The notes under the pieces are model-generated. The model saw only the letters and a list, made by a program, of their open reading frames with translations, was not told the origin of the DNA and made no database searches. 64,000 nt of DNA from Symbiodinium sp. CCMP2592 (taxonomy: Eukaryota > Sar > Dinophyceae > Suessiales > Symbiodiniaceae). The position numbers and the translations under genes were made by a program. The stretch lies in assembly GCA_905221615.1 (NCBI GenBank), contig CAJNDT010001302.1:389079-453078 (forward strand). The letters run 5' to 3'. Shown one piece after another: positions 11,365 through 22,248 of the stretch (positions are counted from its first letter, which is position 1; each line of letters opens with the position of its first letter).

Positions 11365-13629
11365 TACACCCTTATAGAGCCCTCTAAAGGAACCCTGAAA
11401 GTACCCTTATAGTAACCCTTTGAAGGAACCCATGGTCATGTTCAATAATCTTGTTGGTGCCTTGCAGCCGGTCTCACGGCGCTTCGAGGGCCTTCTACGA
11501 GTATTGCTTTCCTGGCCTCTTGTTAGGGGTTTAGGGCTTAAGTGTTTTTTCCCTCCTACCTAGTAAGGACGAAGGTGTTTAGGGTTTAGGGTTAGGGAGA
11601 GAGTCTTTCCATGACTTGAAAAACCCACAACTCGGAACTCTCGGCAGCAAGCCAGCTCCGAGTTCAGATTTAACCCCAAGCCTCGCACTCCAAACCCTGA
11701 ACAGGTGGGATGATGTAATATACACAAGTATGACGCTTAGTAGGGCATAATGGAATAGGTTGTACCATTAAAGAAAGCAACGGTAAACCCCCGGCTGGCC
11801 CGAAACACAAGCAAGATTGCGCTCTCTGTGCAAGCAGCCCTCGGCCCTCGATGTAGACCCCGTGCTAAACCTTGAAACCCCAAACTTCAGCGGTAACTGT
11901 AACTCCCGCATCCCTAAAGATGATAAACTCTCAAACTTCAGTTCTACATACTTCTACCAATCGCAGATCCTATAACTTCTGCCATTGGACCGAGCCTTGG
12001 ATTCGACTATACATCTTCCATCCAGGCATCCAAGGCGCCGTAAAAATGAGGGTGTACACGTCCCGAATCACCTCGGTCAGCGGTAAGATCATTGGGACGA
12101 CTGCTCAACTCTGTCAAAGCTGGGATTTCATTGTATATCTTTAGCTGGGGTTGTCGCTTTACAGTTTGCGGAGGCTGGGCCAAGAGCTGGAGTTGAAGCG
12201 ATATGGTTTGGGGGTCAAGTGTTCGAGTTTAGGGTTTACGGGGCCGGTCCCGGTCTCTCTCGAAACCCTACATCCCATTCCCTTAACCTCTGTCTCTGTC
12301 TCCTAGGTTTGGCATTTGGGATTCAGATTCAGTCTCTCGGAAACCGGACACACTTTGCCTGACAAGATCCAAAAATCACACCCTTGCCGACAGGATGGCC
12401 CTTATTTCTTGGGGTTCACGCTACCTTTATGCTCGGCCCAAGGGGGTGAGAGCATGGATACTTTCTTATGTTGGTTTCGCTTTGGTGTCTTCTTGGCTTA
12501 ACTTTGCAAAGGTAGAACGCACCCTCCAGCTCAATCCATAGTTCCTGAATTCAGATAACCTACTACTAAGAAAGACATCCGACGCTAAACTAAACCAAAC
12601 CCCAAACACTAAACCCTACCTCCGAAAGCAAACAGTGAACAGACTAAACTAAATCCCGTGCCCTAAATGTCAAATGCTCAGCCTACTCCCTCAGGCGCCT
12701 GAAACGTGAGATGCTGCATGCCGGGGTTAGAGATGGACCATTGTACCTGCAGGGAATTGATTAGGGTGAGTCGGGTGAGTAGATTTTTGCTCAGGCTGTC
12801 AGGCTTGCTGGGTTTTTGTTATACCGCAGGGTTTACCGGCTCAGGGCTGCAAGTTGGCACGCACCCTCATGAAAGTCGAAACACCAAGTCGGCCACCTCT
12901 TGGAAAGCTGGCCGTTTCCTTTGAGGACTTAGCAAGAACTCCGAAATTCCATGTGTGTTCGATTGACGCAGGGAGCTTTCACCGTGCACGATTAATCCCC
13001 AAACCCAGTCTAGCCTTGTCAGGTGATGTGTAGTCTGTTGGTATCATTGTTACAACTCTAACAATTATTACAAGTATTACAAGTATTATAATCATTATAA
13101 CAACTTTGACTGTTAACTCTATGACGTTTCGGACACCGGGGCCCTGCGCTTCTTTCAGGGGCTCGCAACGCCGCGAACATCCTGAGCCCCTGTTCCTTCG
13201 CAGAACCGCCAAACACCGGTTTAGGGTTTAGGGCACCCCTACAACCTATGCCCCAACCCTGAAAGAAAGGACCCTAGTAACTGGAACATGGTTTTATAAG
13301 GTTTATTGCAGTGTAAGCATGGTGGGAATTCTAAGGGGACAGGATCAAAAACTCCTCAAGCCCCAGTCGTGAACTCTAAACTAAACCCTCAGGGTCTGAG
13401 CCTCCCAACGATAACTGTAACTCAGAAGCACCCTCTCAGCTGTCAACTCTCACCCCCTATAATCCCTAAACCTCTACAACCCTACCATAAACTCCAAACT
13501 CCCCAAAAAACAGCAGACCTCAAAGCCCAGCCCCACCTCCACACCAATAAAGACGGTGTTCGTAAGGATAGCTGCTGCCTCGGCTGACTTGGCAGCGGCA
13601 GCGGGAATTTTTCGCAGAGGGAGTCGCGT
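11365..13629. other. gene-free intergenic sequence
   Basis: Telomere-like patches (11520-11610, 12220-12260, 12590-12670, 13210-13260). A T-run plus CCCTCCTACCTAG at 11546-11572 is shared with 24843-24868. A small AT-rich inverted patch lies at 13050-13110. No supported gene. Confidence 0.5.
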
Positions 13630-13708
13630 CATTTTGGGGCCCTTGACAATCAGAAGAGTGCTGCTGTTCGGGGTACGATATTAGGGTCCCCTATTCTCGG
13701 AAACTCCC
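13630..13708. mobile_element. family A MITE, partial reverse copy
   Basis: The right part reads TTAGGGTCCCCTATTCTCGG then AAACTCCC, the inverse of the family A left end. The left part (ATTTTGGGGCCCTT) is separated by an unrelated segment of about 25 bp. Confidence 0.6.
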
Positions 13709-14164
13709 GTATTTGGGTTTCATGGCTTGTTCTTTCGGGTTTGGGGTTGACGAACCTTCGCCCTGATCCGATTCGGTCCATCCTGCGCTCTCTCCTGAAA
13801 ACCTGAAAACCCCCTGCACCCTTAAACCTGGGCTAAAATCCTAAGCTTCAGGGCTTTAGGGGTTTGCAGGGGTTTATGGGGTTTAGGCGTTTAGGGTCTC
13901 AGCTGAAACCCCGAGACTAAAGCCTGTGAGCTCGATCCCTCAACTCTCAGCCCCCCAAATTTTTCGGGTCAAAATCCCGAAGCTCCAACCCCTCCTTTTG
14001 AAGAATCCTAAACCCTAAACCCTAAGGTCAGGGTGTAGGGCATTTTCAGACATCTCCCAGTGCGATGGGAGAGGCCATGACCATGTCGAAGGTGCTCGAC
14101 AAGACCTAAGCTTCCGCGGCTCCCGACTCTAGGAACGAGGGGATGGGAGTTTGTAGAGGGATTT
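13709..14164. other. gene-free telomere-like sequence
   Basis: CCCTAAA and TTTAGGGG decay patches (13800-13920, 14005-14040). Nothing else is seen. Confidence 0.55.
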
Positions 14165-14267
14165 GGGAGTTTCCAAAAATAGGGGACCCTAATATAGTAC
14201 CCTAAATAGTAGGACCCTTATTATAAGGACCCCAAAATGAGGTACCCCCTAATGTTCGGAACCTCCC
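14165..14267. mobile_element. MITE-like element, family A copy 3
   Basis: Left end GGGAGTTTCCAAAAATAGGG, body CTAATATAGTACCCTAAATA, right end TAATGTTCGGAACCTCCC. One of the best-preserved copies. Confidence 0.8.
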
Positions 14268-15046
14268 ATTTGGGAATGCTTAGGTTTTAAGGTCTGGTTT
14301 AGGTTCAAGGTTTAGGAACACTGAAGGTTGCAGTTAGGGCTCTACGGGTCTCGGTCGTCTCTCTGGTTAGCGGCTCGAGGCCTAATTGCAGCTTCGAGTT
14401 TAGAGGTCGGACTGCTCTTGTCCGTCCGGAGTACTCGCCGCCGTTTAGGGTACAGAGCTCAGGGTTTGGGGACTGAGTGTTCAGGGTTGAGTGTATGTTT
14501 CTCACCTTGAGCTCGAACTTTACGTCTTGAAGCATGCAGTTTTTTGGAGAGTCTTCTGACATGTGTGCCATATTGGAGCAACCGGAATCGTTCCAGGGCT
14601 GTTCAGGATTTCTGGCTCCGTCGAAGCGGGAAGGGCTTGAATTATGGAGGCATCGGTAAACCGTAAACCCTAACCCTTGACCCTACACCCGACCCTAGAC
14701 CCCAAACCTCGATCCCCACCCTGAACCCTAAACCCCCTAACCCCCAACACCCAAAAACGCAAAAAAAGGGCCTCCCTCGGAAGCCCTCAACCGCAAGAAA
14801 ACAAAATACTCGAGCGGTCTGGAAGCCGAAATTCAAGCTTTGGGGATTTAGGGGTTTAGGATTTAAGCTTTGGGGCTTTACTCTACGAACGCTTAAGGAC
14901 TGAGGGAAAAGGACCGGAAGTTCAGGGTTCAGGCCTTCAGCCTCCGGGGAGTCTTTTCTGTGAGCTCCATCTAAACCTTAATAATAATACTATAATACTA
15001 TAATACTATAATACTATAGTACGAAAAAACTATGATACTATAATCT

Positions 15047-15084
<38 letters not shown>

Positions 15085-16465
15085 GATCGGAATCTCTCTT
15101 GGCAACCCGGGTGCCATATTCTGCAAGCAGTTCCTGTAGGTAGTGGTCTCCGTTCGCATCATCATGGCTTCCTGCTTGGCCTGGCCAGCTCTGCGTGTTC
15201 AGACCTACTACAAGACTATCATTCTTATTTATTGTTATTTTCGTATTCTCATTATTATAGTACTATTATTATCGTATTACCGTATTGTAGTATTATAGTA
15301 ATATAGCCTTTAGGGCTTGCGGCCTCGGTGTGCGGAAGCGGAAAGGCGGGTTCGAGCTCGCTGCAGTGTTATCACATGCCCGCACTTCTGTTGAGAACGA
15401 CTGCTGCGAGTTCAGAGCCATGGCATTGGTTCATTTCTTTCGGGCTGACTTGTCTTGGTCCATGGGTCAATGACACTGCTCACAGTCAGAACACCTACGC
15501 TACTTGTAACACTCCCAGCTCTGCTACGAAACCGGGGAGGCTTAGTGTCAAGGGACAAGGGTTAATGGTTTTCAACGTTTCTCGATTTGTGGGGGTTTCG
15601 GCGCTCACATTTGTGTGGTTTAGGGTGTGGGTGGTTGGCTCCAAGCTTGCAATCGCTTATATTTGGATCAGCACTCACAGATCCACCCCCTAAGCCCAAC
15701 CCTAAAGCAGCAAGCAATGGCTAACCCCACAGCTCACATCCTATCTCCTCCCTACGCTTTCACCCCATTTCTCAACCCGCCTAAGATTTCAACCTCCCAA
15801 AACACCAAAACACAAAGCACCTCCCAAGAACAGTATATACAATAATCCAAGTTTAGGATTTCGAGTTTAGGATTTAGGGGTTGGGAACCAGGAGTGTCTG
15901 AACGTGCGAGGCAAGGGCAAGGGCCCCGACGTGGAATCCGCCCGTCAGCCCCGCATGCCGGAGGCATCCGGGATTCAAGGTACTGTGGGGGCCTCAATAA
16001 TCGTGGACTCGTGTTACACGGCGGTCATTTCAAGTTTCAGGATGTAATGACCTGAAGTTTCTACAATCTAAAATCTCAACTAAATCCTTGTAGTAGCCGT
16101 TATAGAACCCTTTAAAGGAACCCATTCCAATTATTAAGGCCCCAAGCTCTACGCCCCAAAGCGTCGGAACTCCGAAGACGGAAACCCCAGAGGTTGAGGC
16201 TCCAAACACTCAACCTCTAAGGCCTTGAACCGGGAGGGAGGAGGGGAGGGAGGGGAAGGAGGGGGGAGGCGAGAGAGGGAGGGAGGGGGTGAAACCTTAC
16301 CCCCAACTACGGTTTAGAGTTTGGGGCTTTGGGTTTAGGGGTTTAGGGCTCAGGGTTTAGGGGCCCTGAGCTGTTCAAAACCCTCAACAGCAGAGCCGCC
16401 TTGAAGTGACCCGCATCCACCTCGGCCGCCCCCTTCTTGAGCATCATGTCGGTCTGAATCCAGCT
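14268..16465. other. gene-free sequence with AT-rich arms and a purine tract
   Basis: Telomere-like decay at 14455-14490, 14650-14760 and 14845-14880. Two AT-rich trinucleotide/TATAG stretches (14980-15085 and 15220-15305) are roughly inverse to one another across about 140 bp. A GGGA/GGAGG purine tract runs at 16228-16290. No supported gene. Confidence 0.55.
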
Positions 16466-16563
16466 ACTTTAGAGGCCTTATTAAAAGAATAGGGTTTGGG
16501 GTTTCTTTATAGTATAAATAGAAGAAGGGCGCCTAAGGAATAATATTGGCAATAATTCAGGCT
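16466..16563. mobile_element. family H MITE, decayed copy
   Basis: Begins AGAGGCCTTATTAAAAGAAT then AGGGTTTGGGG and ends with AATATTGGCAATAATTC. It matches the family H layout but has diverged. Confidence 0.5.
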
Positions 16564-17175
16564 CAGGAGAAGCAACCAAAGTCTCTGAAAGTGGGCGTGA
16601 CAAGCAAGCAACACGCTTTCAGCACGGCACCCTTTTGCATCGGGCTTGCCTTGTCGCCCGGGGGCTCCCTCTGCACAACCCTGAACCCTGCAAACTTCAA
16701 CCCTTTCTGCAACCAGGCCCGGGTTACGTATGAACCCCGAACCTGAAGGCCCAAGTGAGCTTCGCTTCGGGATGCTTCGATAAGCCACCCTTTCTCCATG
16801 CCCCTGCACTTCTGGCAAAACCACACAAAGAACGTTTGCATGTGTGGGCATGTGCCACGATGGTTTCCGAAACAGTTGCGCAGAGCATCAACCTGCTTTA
16901 ACCTGCCTCCAACCGCATCTGCCTTCCATCGAACCCTTACCCCAAAATCCTTCGAAGAACTGAATCTAGACTGCATCGCCTCGGAACAAAGATACGAGCC
17001 TGCAACCACGATACCAACCAGTTACCCTAACGATTCCCTGATGCATATAGCTGCAGGTAAGGACCAGCATTTAGGATCTGCAATTTCCGCAAACAGCCTT
17101 GGCATTGATCGCACGTCCGCTTTGAGCGGAGTGGCAGCAGATACATGGGAAAAACCTGCAAAGATTGCGGTGTCG
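16564..17175. other. 3' flank of the EEP gene
   Basis: About 600 bp downstream of the minus-strand EEP gene, free of telomere-like words, unlike most intergenic sequence here. Open frames exist on both strands (minus 17009-16563, plus 16798-17190) without recognisable motifs. It could hold the 3' UTR or a decayed exon. Confidence 0.4.
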
Positions 17176-19833
17176 TTAGCCATCTTGTGACCTCGACACA
17201 TCTGCGTTTTGCTCAATGGTTGTCAACAAGCCCAGGTGGTCGCTTACGAAGGTGGCATCGGTGTCCACCTCAGGCTTGAGATGAACGAAATTACTGTACA
17301 TCGACGGGAGAACGTCGAGCAAAAAAGGTCCCGGCAGAAGCGGCTGATCAAACATCAGCTGCATATCCACCGGCTGCCACCACGGTAGCTTCGCTAGGGC
17401 CCGGCCTGTCCTTTTCGTCCCCTTGCCTTTGCCCTTGGAGTGCTCTTTCTCCTTTCGCAAAGTAGGCCACAGATCGGTAAAGTCTGGCAGTTGATTTTGC
17501 AATACGCACCGGTGCAGAACATCTTCATCCATGCTGAAATCACCCACCAAGAGCATGTTAGACCATTGCTGCATCACCTTGCCGCGTATAAACAAGCGAA
17601 AGTATTCACGACCCGGGGGAACGTCCTAGCGTGGGAGTCTGAAGAACTAATTAATTACGACTATCGTTCGTCCACAAACGCCCTCAGTACATATGCAGCA
17701 TCATAGATATTGTAGACTATGCCCGTATCCTATTCAGAGACATTAAAGCCCGGCATGGTGGCTTCAACACCAAAGCCCCCACCTTAGCGCAATCTGCAAG
17801 CTGCCTCTCTCGAAGCTCCGGGCTGCTTGACAGGTGCACATTGCCAACAGCAAGACCCGGGAATTCCGCCACAAGCAGCTTGCAATCTTTGGACTGCAGA
17901 AGGCAGCTGGAAAAACGAACATCTAACTCCGGCGGGGCCATAATCCTGGGTTGGAAGAAGCACCGACATGACCCAAAGTTCATCCGAAGTGCCTGAAGCT
18001 TTCTCAGGAGCTTTGGCCTAAGTTTTTGCAAGCAGAAGCCGAGCATCAGAACGCCGTGGCCTTTTGTCGACGATCCATCTCCAGGGTCTGAAGAGTCCCA
18101 TGTGGGAAGCGCGCGCTGGAGGTCCTTGGCCACCTTGGGGGTCACCTGACGGCTGCTGGAAATCAGGACTCCAGTTTTGACGAGCTTCCTTAATGTGTAC
18201 ATCCAGAAGGCCCCACGAGGTACGCAGGACCCTAAGTCAGAACAGTCCTCACCTCCTGCAAGCAGCAAACAACGGGACCAAGTTGTTGGAGAGCTGACAG
18301 GAGTGCGGCCGTGCGAAGTTCTCGCTGCTTCGCGTCAGAACACACATTGAGGCTGAGAATGCTGAGCCGCGAATGTGAGCTGACCTTGCCATCCTGCACG
18401 AAGGAGTCGAGGGATCGGCTGACATTCGGGTGTGAATCAGCCAGCCTTTGCGCCATGTCGCCAAGGTTCTGCAGCACAAACGCCCAAGTCGAAGGCGGAG
18501 GCAGCCTGAAACTGTCGATAATTAGACATCGCTCCATCTCCTCAGGCAAATACGTCACCGACCTTGTCCCTGTCATCAGCCCGTGCACACAGAGATCCGC
18601 CAAAAGACCAAAGTTGGCCATATGCATGCGCTTGAACTCAGGATAGGAAAACACAAGGCTTCGTCTACCGAAGATGAAAGCCGCATCCGTCTCTACAAGA
18701 CCTGCCATCATCTTCAGGATCCTGGCCAGGAGGTACCGGAAGCTCTTAGCTTCCTTCAGCATGGCACACATTCTCACCAAGGGGAGATCCCCAGCACTGG
18801 GATGCAAAGCAATGGCATGAAGCGAGTCTAGCAAAGCGACCCGGGAGTCAGCCGCCTCGAGGATTGGAAGAAGTACTTCGACAGACTCTTCCTCCACAGC
18901 CTGCAGAAGTGGAGCAAGTTGACATCGGTCGTGATGAGAATCGTCCCGTAGAACTGGGGCTGCTTGCACACTCTCCCCTCTCGCGGCTTGCACCTTGCAG
19001 GAAGCCAGAGATGTCGACAGCTTCCAAGGGTTAGATCTGTATATCCCGCAATAACTATAAGCATCTGGCTTCAGGAGCAGCTCCACTCTTGCCACTAGGC
19101 CCACAAGCAGGTCGTGCAGGCTACTTCGGAGACTTTCGACCTCTTCAGGGTCGAAACAGTTCCTCATGAAGACGCAGCAGACATACTCGGCGCCGCCCCC
19201 AACTTTCATGGAATCACATTTTCCCAGGGCCGCCTTACTCAGCGCCCATACGAGGGCCGGCCAGACGCGATCCATTAAAGCCGGCTTCAGAAAGAAGAGC
19301 CACTTTCCTGCTTGAACGCCGTGGCGAAGCGCGAGCTGCTTGAGGCCGTCCGCAAGGTCTGTCCTGGAAAGATCACGTCGTGATGAAAGCTCCTTCCAAT
19401 CTGCTCGTAGTTGTTGGACGTTTTTCTCTCCGCCACCGGCTCTTTCCTGGCTACCCTTGGCATAAACCCATCCGAACGTCGCCCAGTCAACAGCTGATGG
19501 CCTGATGCGCATGAATCTCCGCGTCGCAGCCTCGCCGTCTGAGCACTTGTGTCCGATCCCTGGCTTGTCGTCTGAAGCCGTTGCCTCCGATACAATCTCC
19601 TGGTATACTTCCTGTCTGGGCATGGCATTCTGACCGACTCCTCTGCCGCGTCCACCTGCAGTGTCTCCTCCCCTCTTGCCGTGCCCCTTGAAGATGCCCC
19701 CCTTACCTTCTTGAGGTCCTTGGCGGTCGCAAGACCGAGAATCCTGACGGTTCGGACAATGCGCCGTCAAGTGTTCGTTTGCAGCCCCACAGACTCCGCA
19801 GATGATGGGCATGGCTCCCGGGACGCGGGTCAC
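17176..19833 (-). CDS. TDP2-like EEP phosphodiesterase with zinc knuckle, 3 exons
   Basis: Probable nucleic-acid phosphodiesterase of the endonuclease/exonuclease/phosphatase (EEP) fold, closest in layout to tyrosyl-DNA phosphodiesterase 2. I join exons 19833-18253, 18145-17783 and 17577-17176 across GT-AG introns of 107 and 205 bp. All three are phase 0 and give about 781 residues. The N-terminus has a CCHC-type knuckle (CGVCGAANEHLTAHC) and a Gly/Arg/Lys-rich stretch (residues ~45-67), then a long helical region of unknown fold. EEP motifs: LSLNV (~494), CLQE joined to VTPK (~524-531), VGNVHLSSS, ERQLADC, VGDFSMD (~659-665) and VSDHLG (~760). The usual GDxN asparagine is serine here, so activity may be altered. 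The first in-frame ATG is at 19812. An overlapping frame (19918-19790, MSLAPATPKLELLKHPQ) may be an upstream exon. No known TDP2 has this N-terminus to my knowledge. Confidence 0.7.
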
Positions 19834-19918
19834 TCCTTTTCAAGGTTGCTGCCCAGTTGTCGTACGGCTGAGGGTGTTTAAGCAGCTCAAGCTTTGGGGT
19901 GGCAGGTGCAAGAGACAT

Positions 19919-20524
19919 AGTTCATATAGTTCATGCGCGAACAGCCGTCTCTCCTGTCGGGCATTGAGGCGTCGGGCAAGTTCCTTGCTTTAGCATAGAA
20001 ACATCCAGAACATATTACTTTGTACTCAAGGTTCTCTGGACGTGCCACAAACCCGGAACCCCGCCTGCTGGGGCTTGGGGACCAGGAGTTCAAGTTGTTC
20101 GGTTTTTATGGGGCTCAAAATTCCATGAAAAACTCTTTGATCACGCCCTGAACCATCTAATCACCGCCTCGCGGCTTTTTCCGCGACCCGTCGCTGTCGG
20201 CGCACTTGCCCCAACAGGCTTCGAGAGGCCAGGGCTTCCCCAAACACGAAAAAAAAACGAGTTTTTTCGGGCTGCCTAAACCCCAATTCCTGCGTTTCGG
20301 GTTTAGGGTTAAGAAACCTTCATTCCGAGGTTTCCTATCATGATTTCCTTTAAGAGTTCCTGGAGACGGTAGGTTCGTTGAGGCTTAGGTCGGGCTTGCA
20401 GGTTTAGACATAGGGAGTTGAGGATCCGTGGATCCAGACGACAAACTCCTAGGTTGAGGATTTATGTAGCATGCAAAGCTCTACGTAACCCGAATCTCAA
20501 ACCCTGAAACCTGAATAAAGAACA
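19919..20524. other. 5' flank of the EEP gene, then telomere-like sequence
   Basis: The upstream region of the EEP gene has no recognisable promoter elements. Telomere-like words resume at about 20275-20420. An intact upstream exon is not evident. Confidence 0.4.
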
Positions 20525-20603
20525 TGGTATTGTATTGTTATACTCAATTTAATTTGCAACCCCCAAAATAGTACAGATAATTATTGAGGCCCCTATAGCA
20601 CAG
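20525..20603. mobile_element. family H MITE, 5'-truncated copy
   Basis: Matches the right half of family H: AACCCCCAAAATAGTACAG then ATAATTATTGAGGCCCCTAT and AGCACAG. Confidence 0.6.
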
Positions 20604-20786
20604 CCCACCCTGAACCCCAAGCCAAATAAACTGAATCCCCCTTTCCGTCAGACCTTACCTCCTAAACTCTGAAGCCTCAAACACCTGAACCTGAACCCTA
20701 AACCCTAAACCTTCGCCGCCTGCGTCAGAGAGCTGAAAAGCTTCGGCGTGAAGGTGGGCTTCCGCGGGACCAGCGCTTGAGCCTCT

Positions 20787-21001
20787 CCAGAGACTCCAAT
20801 ATCCCTTAATTAAGGATGATACCCCAAAGGGCTCCTTAAAGAGATCTAGAAGGTTCCTTTAAAGGATCTATAAAGGATCTATAGGGCTTAGGGTTTAGGG
20901 GGCTCCAATGTTCACTAGTTTAGGAATATACTGAAATTAAAGTAAGACCCCCAATATGATTCAAGGCATATTCCCGAACGAAGGAATATTGGAGTCTCTG
21001 G
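20787..21001. mobile_element. MITE-like element, family G copy 1
   Basis: 215-bp element. The left end is CCAGAGACTCCAATATCCCT, the right end GAATATTGGAGTCTCTGG. These are exact inverted repeats over the outer 15 bases. The interior has AAGGATCTATAAAGGATCTA-type direct repeats and a telomere-like word. A shorter copy lies at 60797-60911. Confidence 0.8.
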
Positions 21002-21582
21002 GTCCCCATGACAAAACCGGGGCTTTGGGGGCTCCGTTCACCACCGCGGTTCTGTCAAGGCTCTTCATGCGCTTTATGGGGTCTAAACTTCTAAACTCGG
21101 CTCTGCAAGGGCTCTGTTGGGGCCGAAACCCTAAACCTTGTACTCGGCTTGCTGAAGAATCAAGCCGGATTGATGGTGTCAGGGCATGAAGGCTGTCCTT
21201 AGTTCTAACCTCCGCTGGGGCGGCTTCTGGTTATCCTAAACTCCTGAAAAACCTACCTTCTAAAGTAACGAAATGAGGAACTGAAAACTTATACCTCGTG
21301 GGGATAAGCAGATCTCTGGAAATCTTAATCCTGCAGCCCTAAACCCTTAACCTTGTAGGGCTCTGAGGAACCTCAAACCCTAGACTCTTTAAACCCCAAA
21401 CAACCCTAAACCCTCAACCCCAAAAGAAGAGATGGTCTCGCCGCTTTTTGGAAACTGAGCCCTCAACGCCTGCGTGTCTTAGGCCCTTAGTAAGAATTGG
21501 GGTTTTGCGATTAAGGGGGCGTTGGCAGGTTCAGTGGTTTGTAGGGCTTGGGGTTTGGGCTTCGTGATTTCGGTGTTTGACT
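21002..21582. other. gene-free telomere-like sequence
   Basis: CCCTAAA decay at 21330-21425 and TTTGGGG decay at 21535-21560. No gene is supported. Confidence 0.5.
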
Positions 21583-21695
21583 ATAGAGGCCCAGGGCCTA
21601 CAGGGTTACCAATACTCGTTTGGGGCTCCTTCTTTCACCTGTATTATGGTATATAATATACCCCCAAACCCTAGTCCAATCATTAAGGCCCCAAG
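21583..21695. mobile_element. family H MITE, diverged reverse copy
   Basis: Starts GAGGCCCAGGGCCTACAGGG and ends CCAATCATTAAGGCCCC, the reverse of the family H left end. The centre is TATTATGGTATATAATATAC. Confidence 0.5.
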
Positions 21696-21855
21696 GAGAT
21701 TTAGGGCTTGCTGGGCTTGAGGTACCACTTTAGCCCTTACACTTTTTTTGCATCCGGTCTGCAGTAGCACTTACACTGAAGTTCTAAGCCCCTGCTAAAC
21801 ATTTTGTAGTTTTCAGCCCGTCCGTCAAAGCCCTGAAGCCCAGACCTACACAGCA

Positions 21856-21898
21856 GTGGCCTTAATAATTACCGATACTATTTTGGGGGTTCCTTCTT

Positions 21899-21932
<34 letters not shown>

Positions 21933-21997
21933 CAGTAGTAGTAGTATAATCGGCCCCAAAACCCCATTCTAAGAAAAAAGGGCCCTAGATTACACAG
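21856..21997. mobile_element. family H MITE carrying a TAG triplet expansion
   Basis: Reverse-orientation family H. The left part is GGCCTTAATAATTACCGATA then CTATTTTGGGGGTTCC. The right part is TATAATCGGCCCCAAAACCC then CATTCTAA. The central short spacer of other copies is replaced by about 16 TAG/TAGCAG triplets (21899-21947). Confidence 0.65.
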
Positions 21998-22140
21998 TAG
22001 GGCTGGCCTCAACATCGTGCAAATCGTACTAGCCTCGTTTGGAAGTCCCCGAAACTGAAACTTTTTAACCCCAAACCCTGCTAAACGCCTGTTTTGGAAG
22101 CTGGAGGCTCACGCGCTTGCTCTTGACCTGCGGGTGAACT

Positions 22141-22248
22141 GTCTGGTGCTCAGTAGGGAATGGGGGAATGGATCCCTAAAGTAGTCCCTCTATGATCCGA
22201 ATGGCAGTCTCCATGATCCATTCCCCCATTCCCTACTAAGAACCAGAC
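22141..22248. mobile_element. MITE-like element, family C' copy 1
   Basis: 108-bp perfect-ended inverted repeat. Left GTCTGGTGCTCAGTAGGGAA then TGGGGGAATGGATC; right GATCCATTCCCCCATTCCCT then ACTAAGAACCAGAC. Its inner arm (TAGTAGGGAATGG) is shared with family C. Confidence 0.85.

Noticed and set aside
16563-17190. Open frames on both strands downstream of the EEP gene
   Set aside because: No recognisable motifs or splice context; kept only as 3' flank.
18232-18252. A 21-bp intron ending at the first stop of EEP exon 1
   Set aside because: Too short and it gives the wrong frame; the 107-bp GT-AG intron ending at 18146 restores CLQEVTPK.
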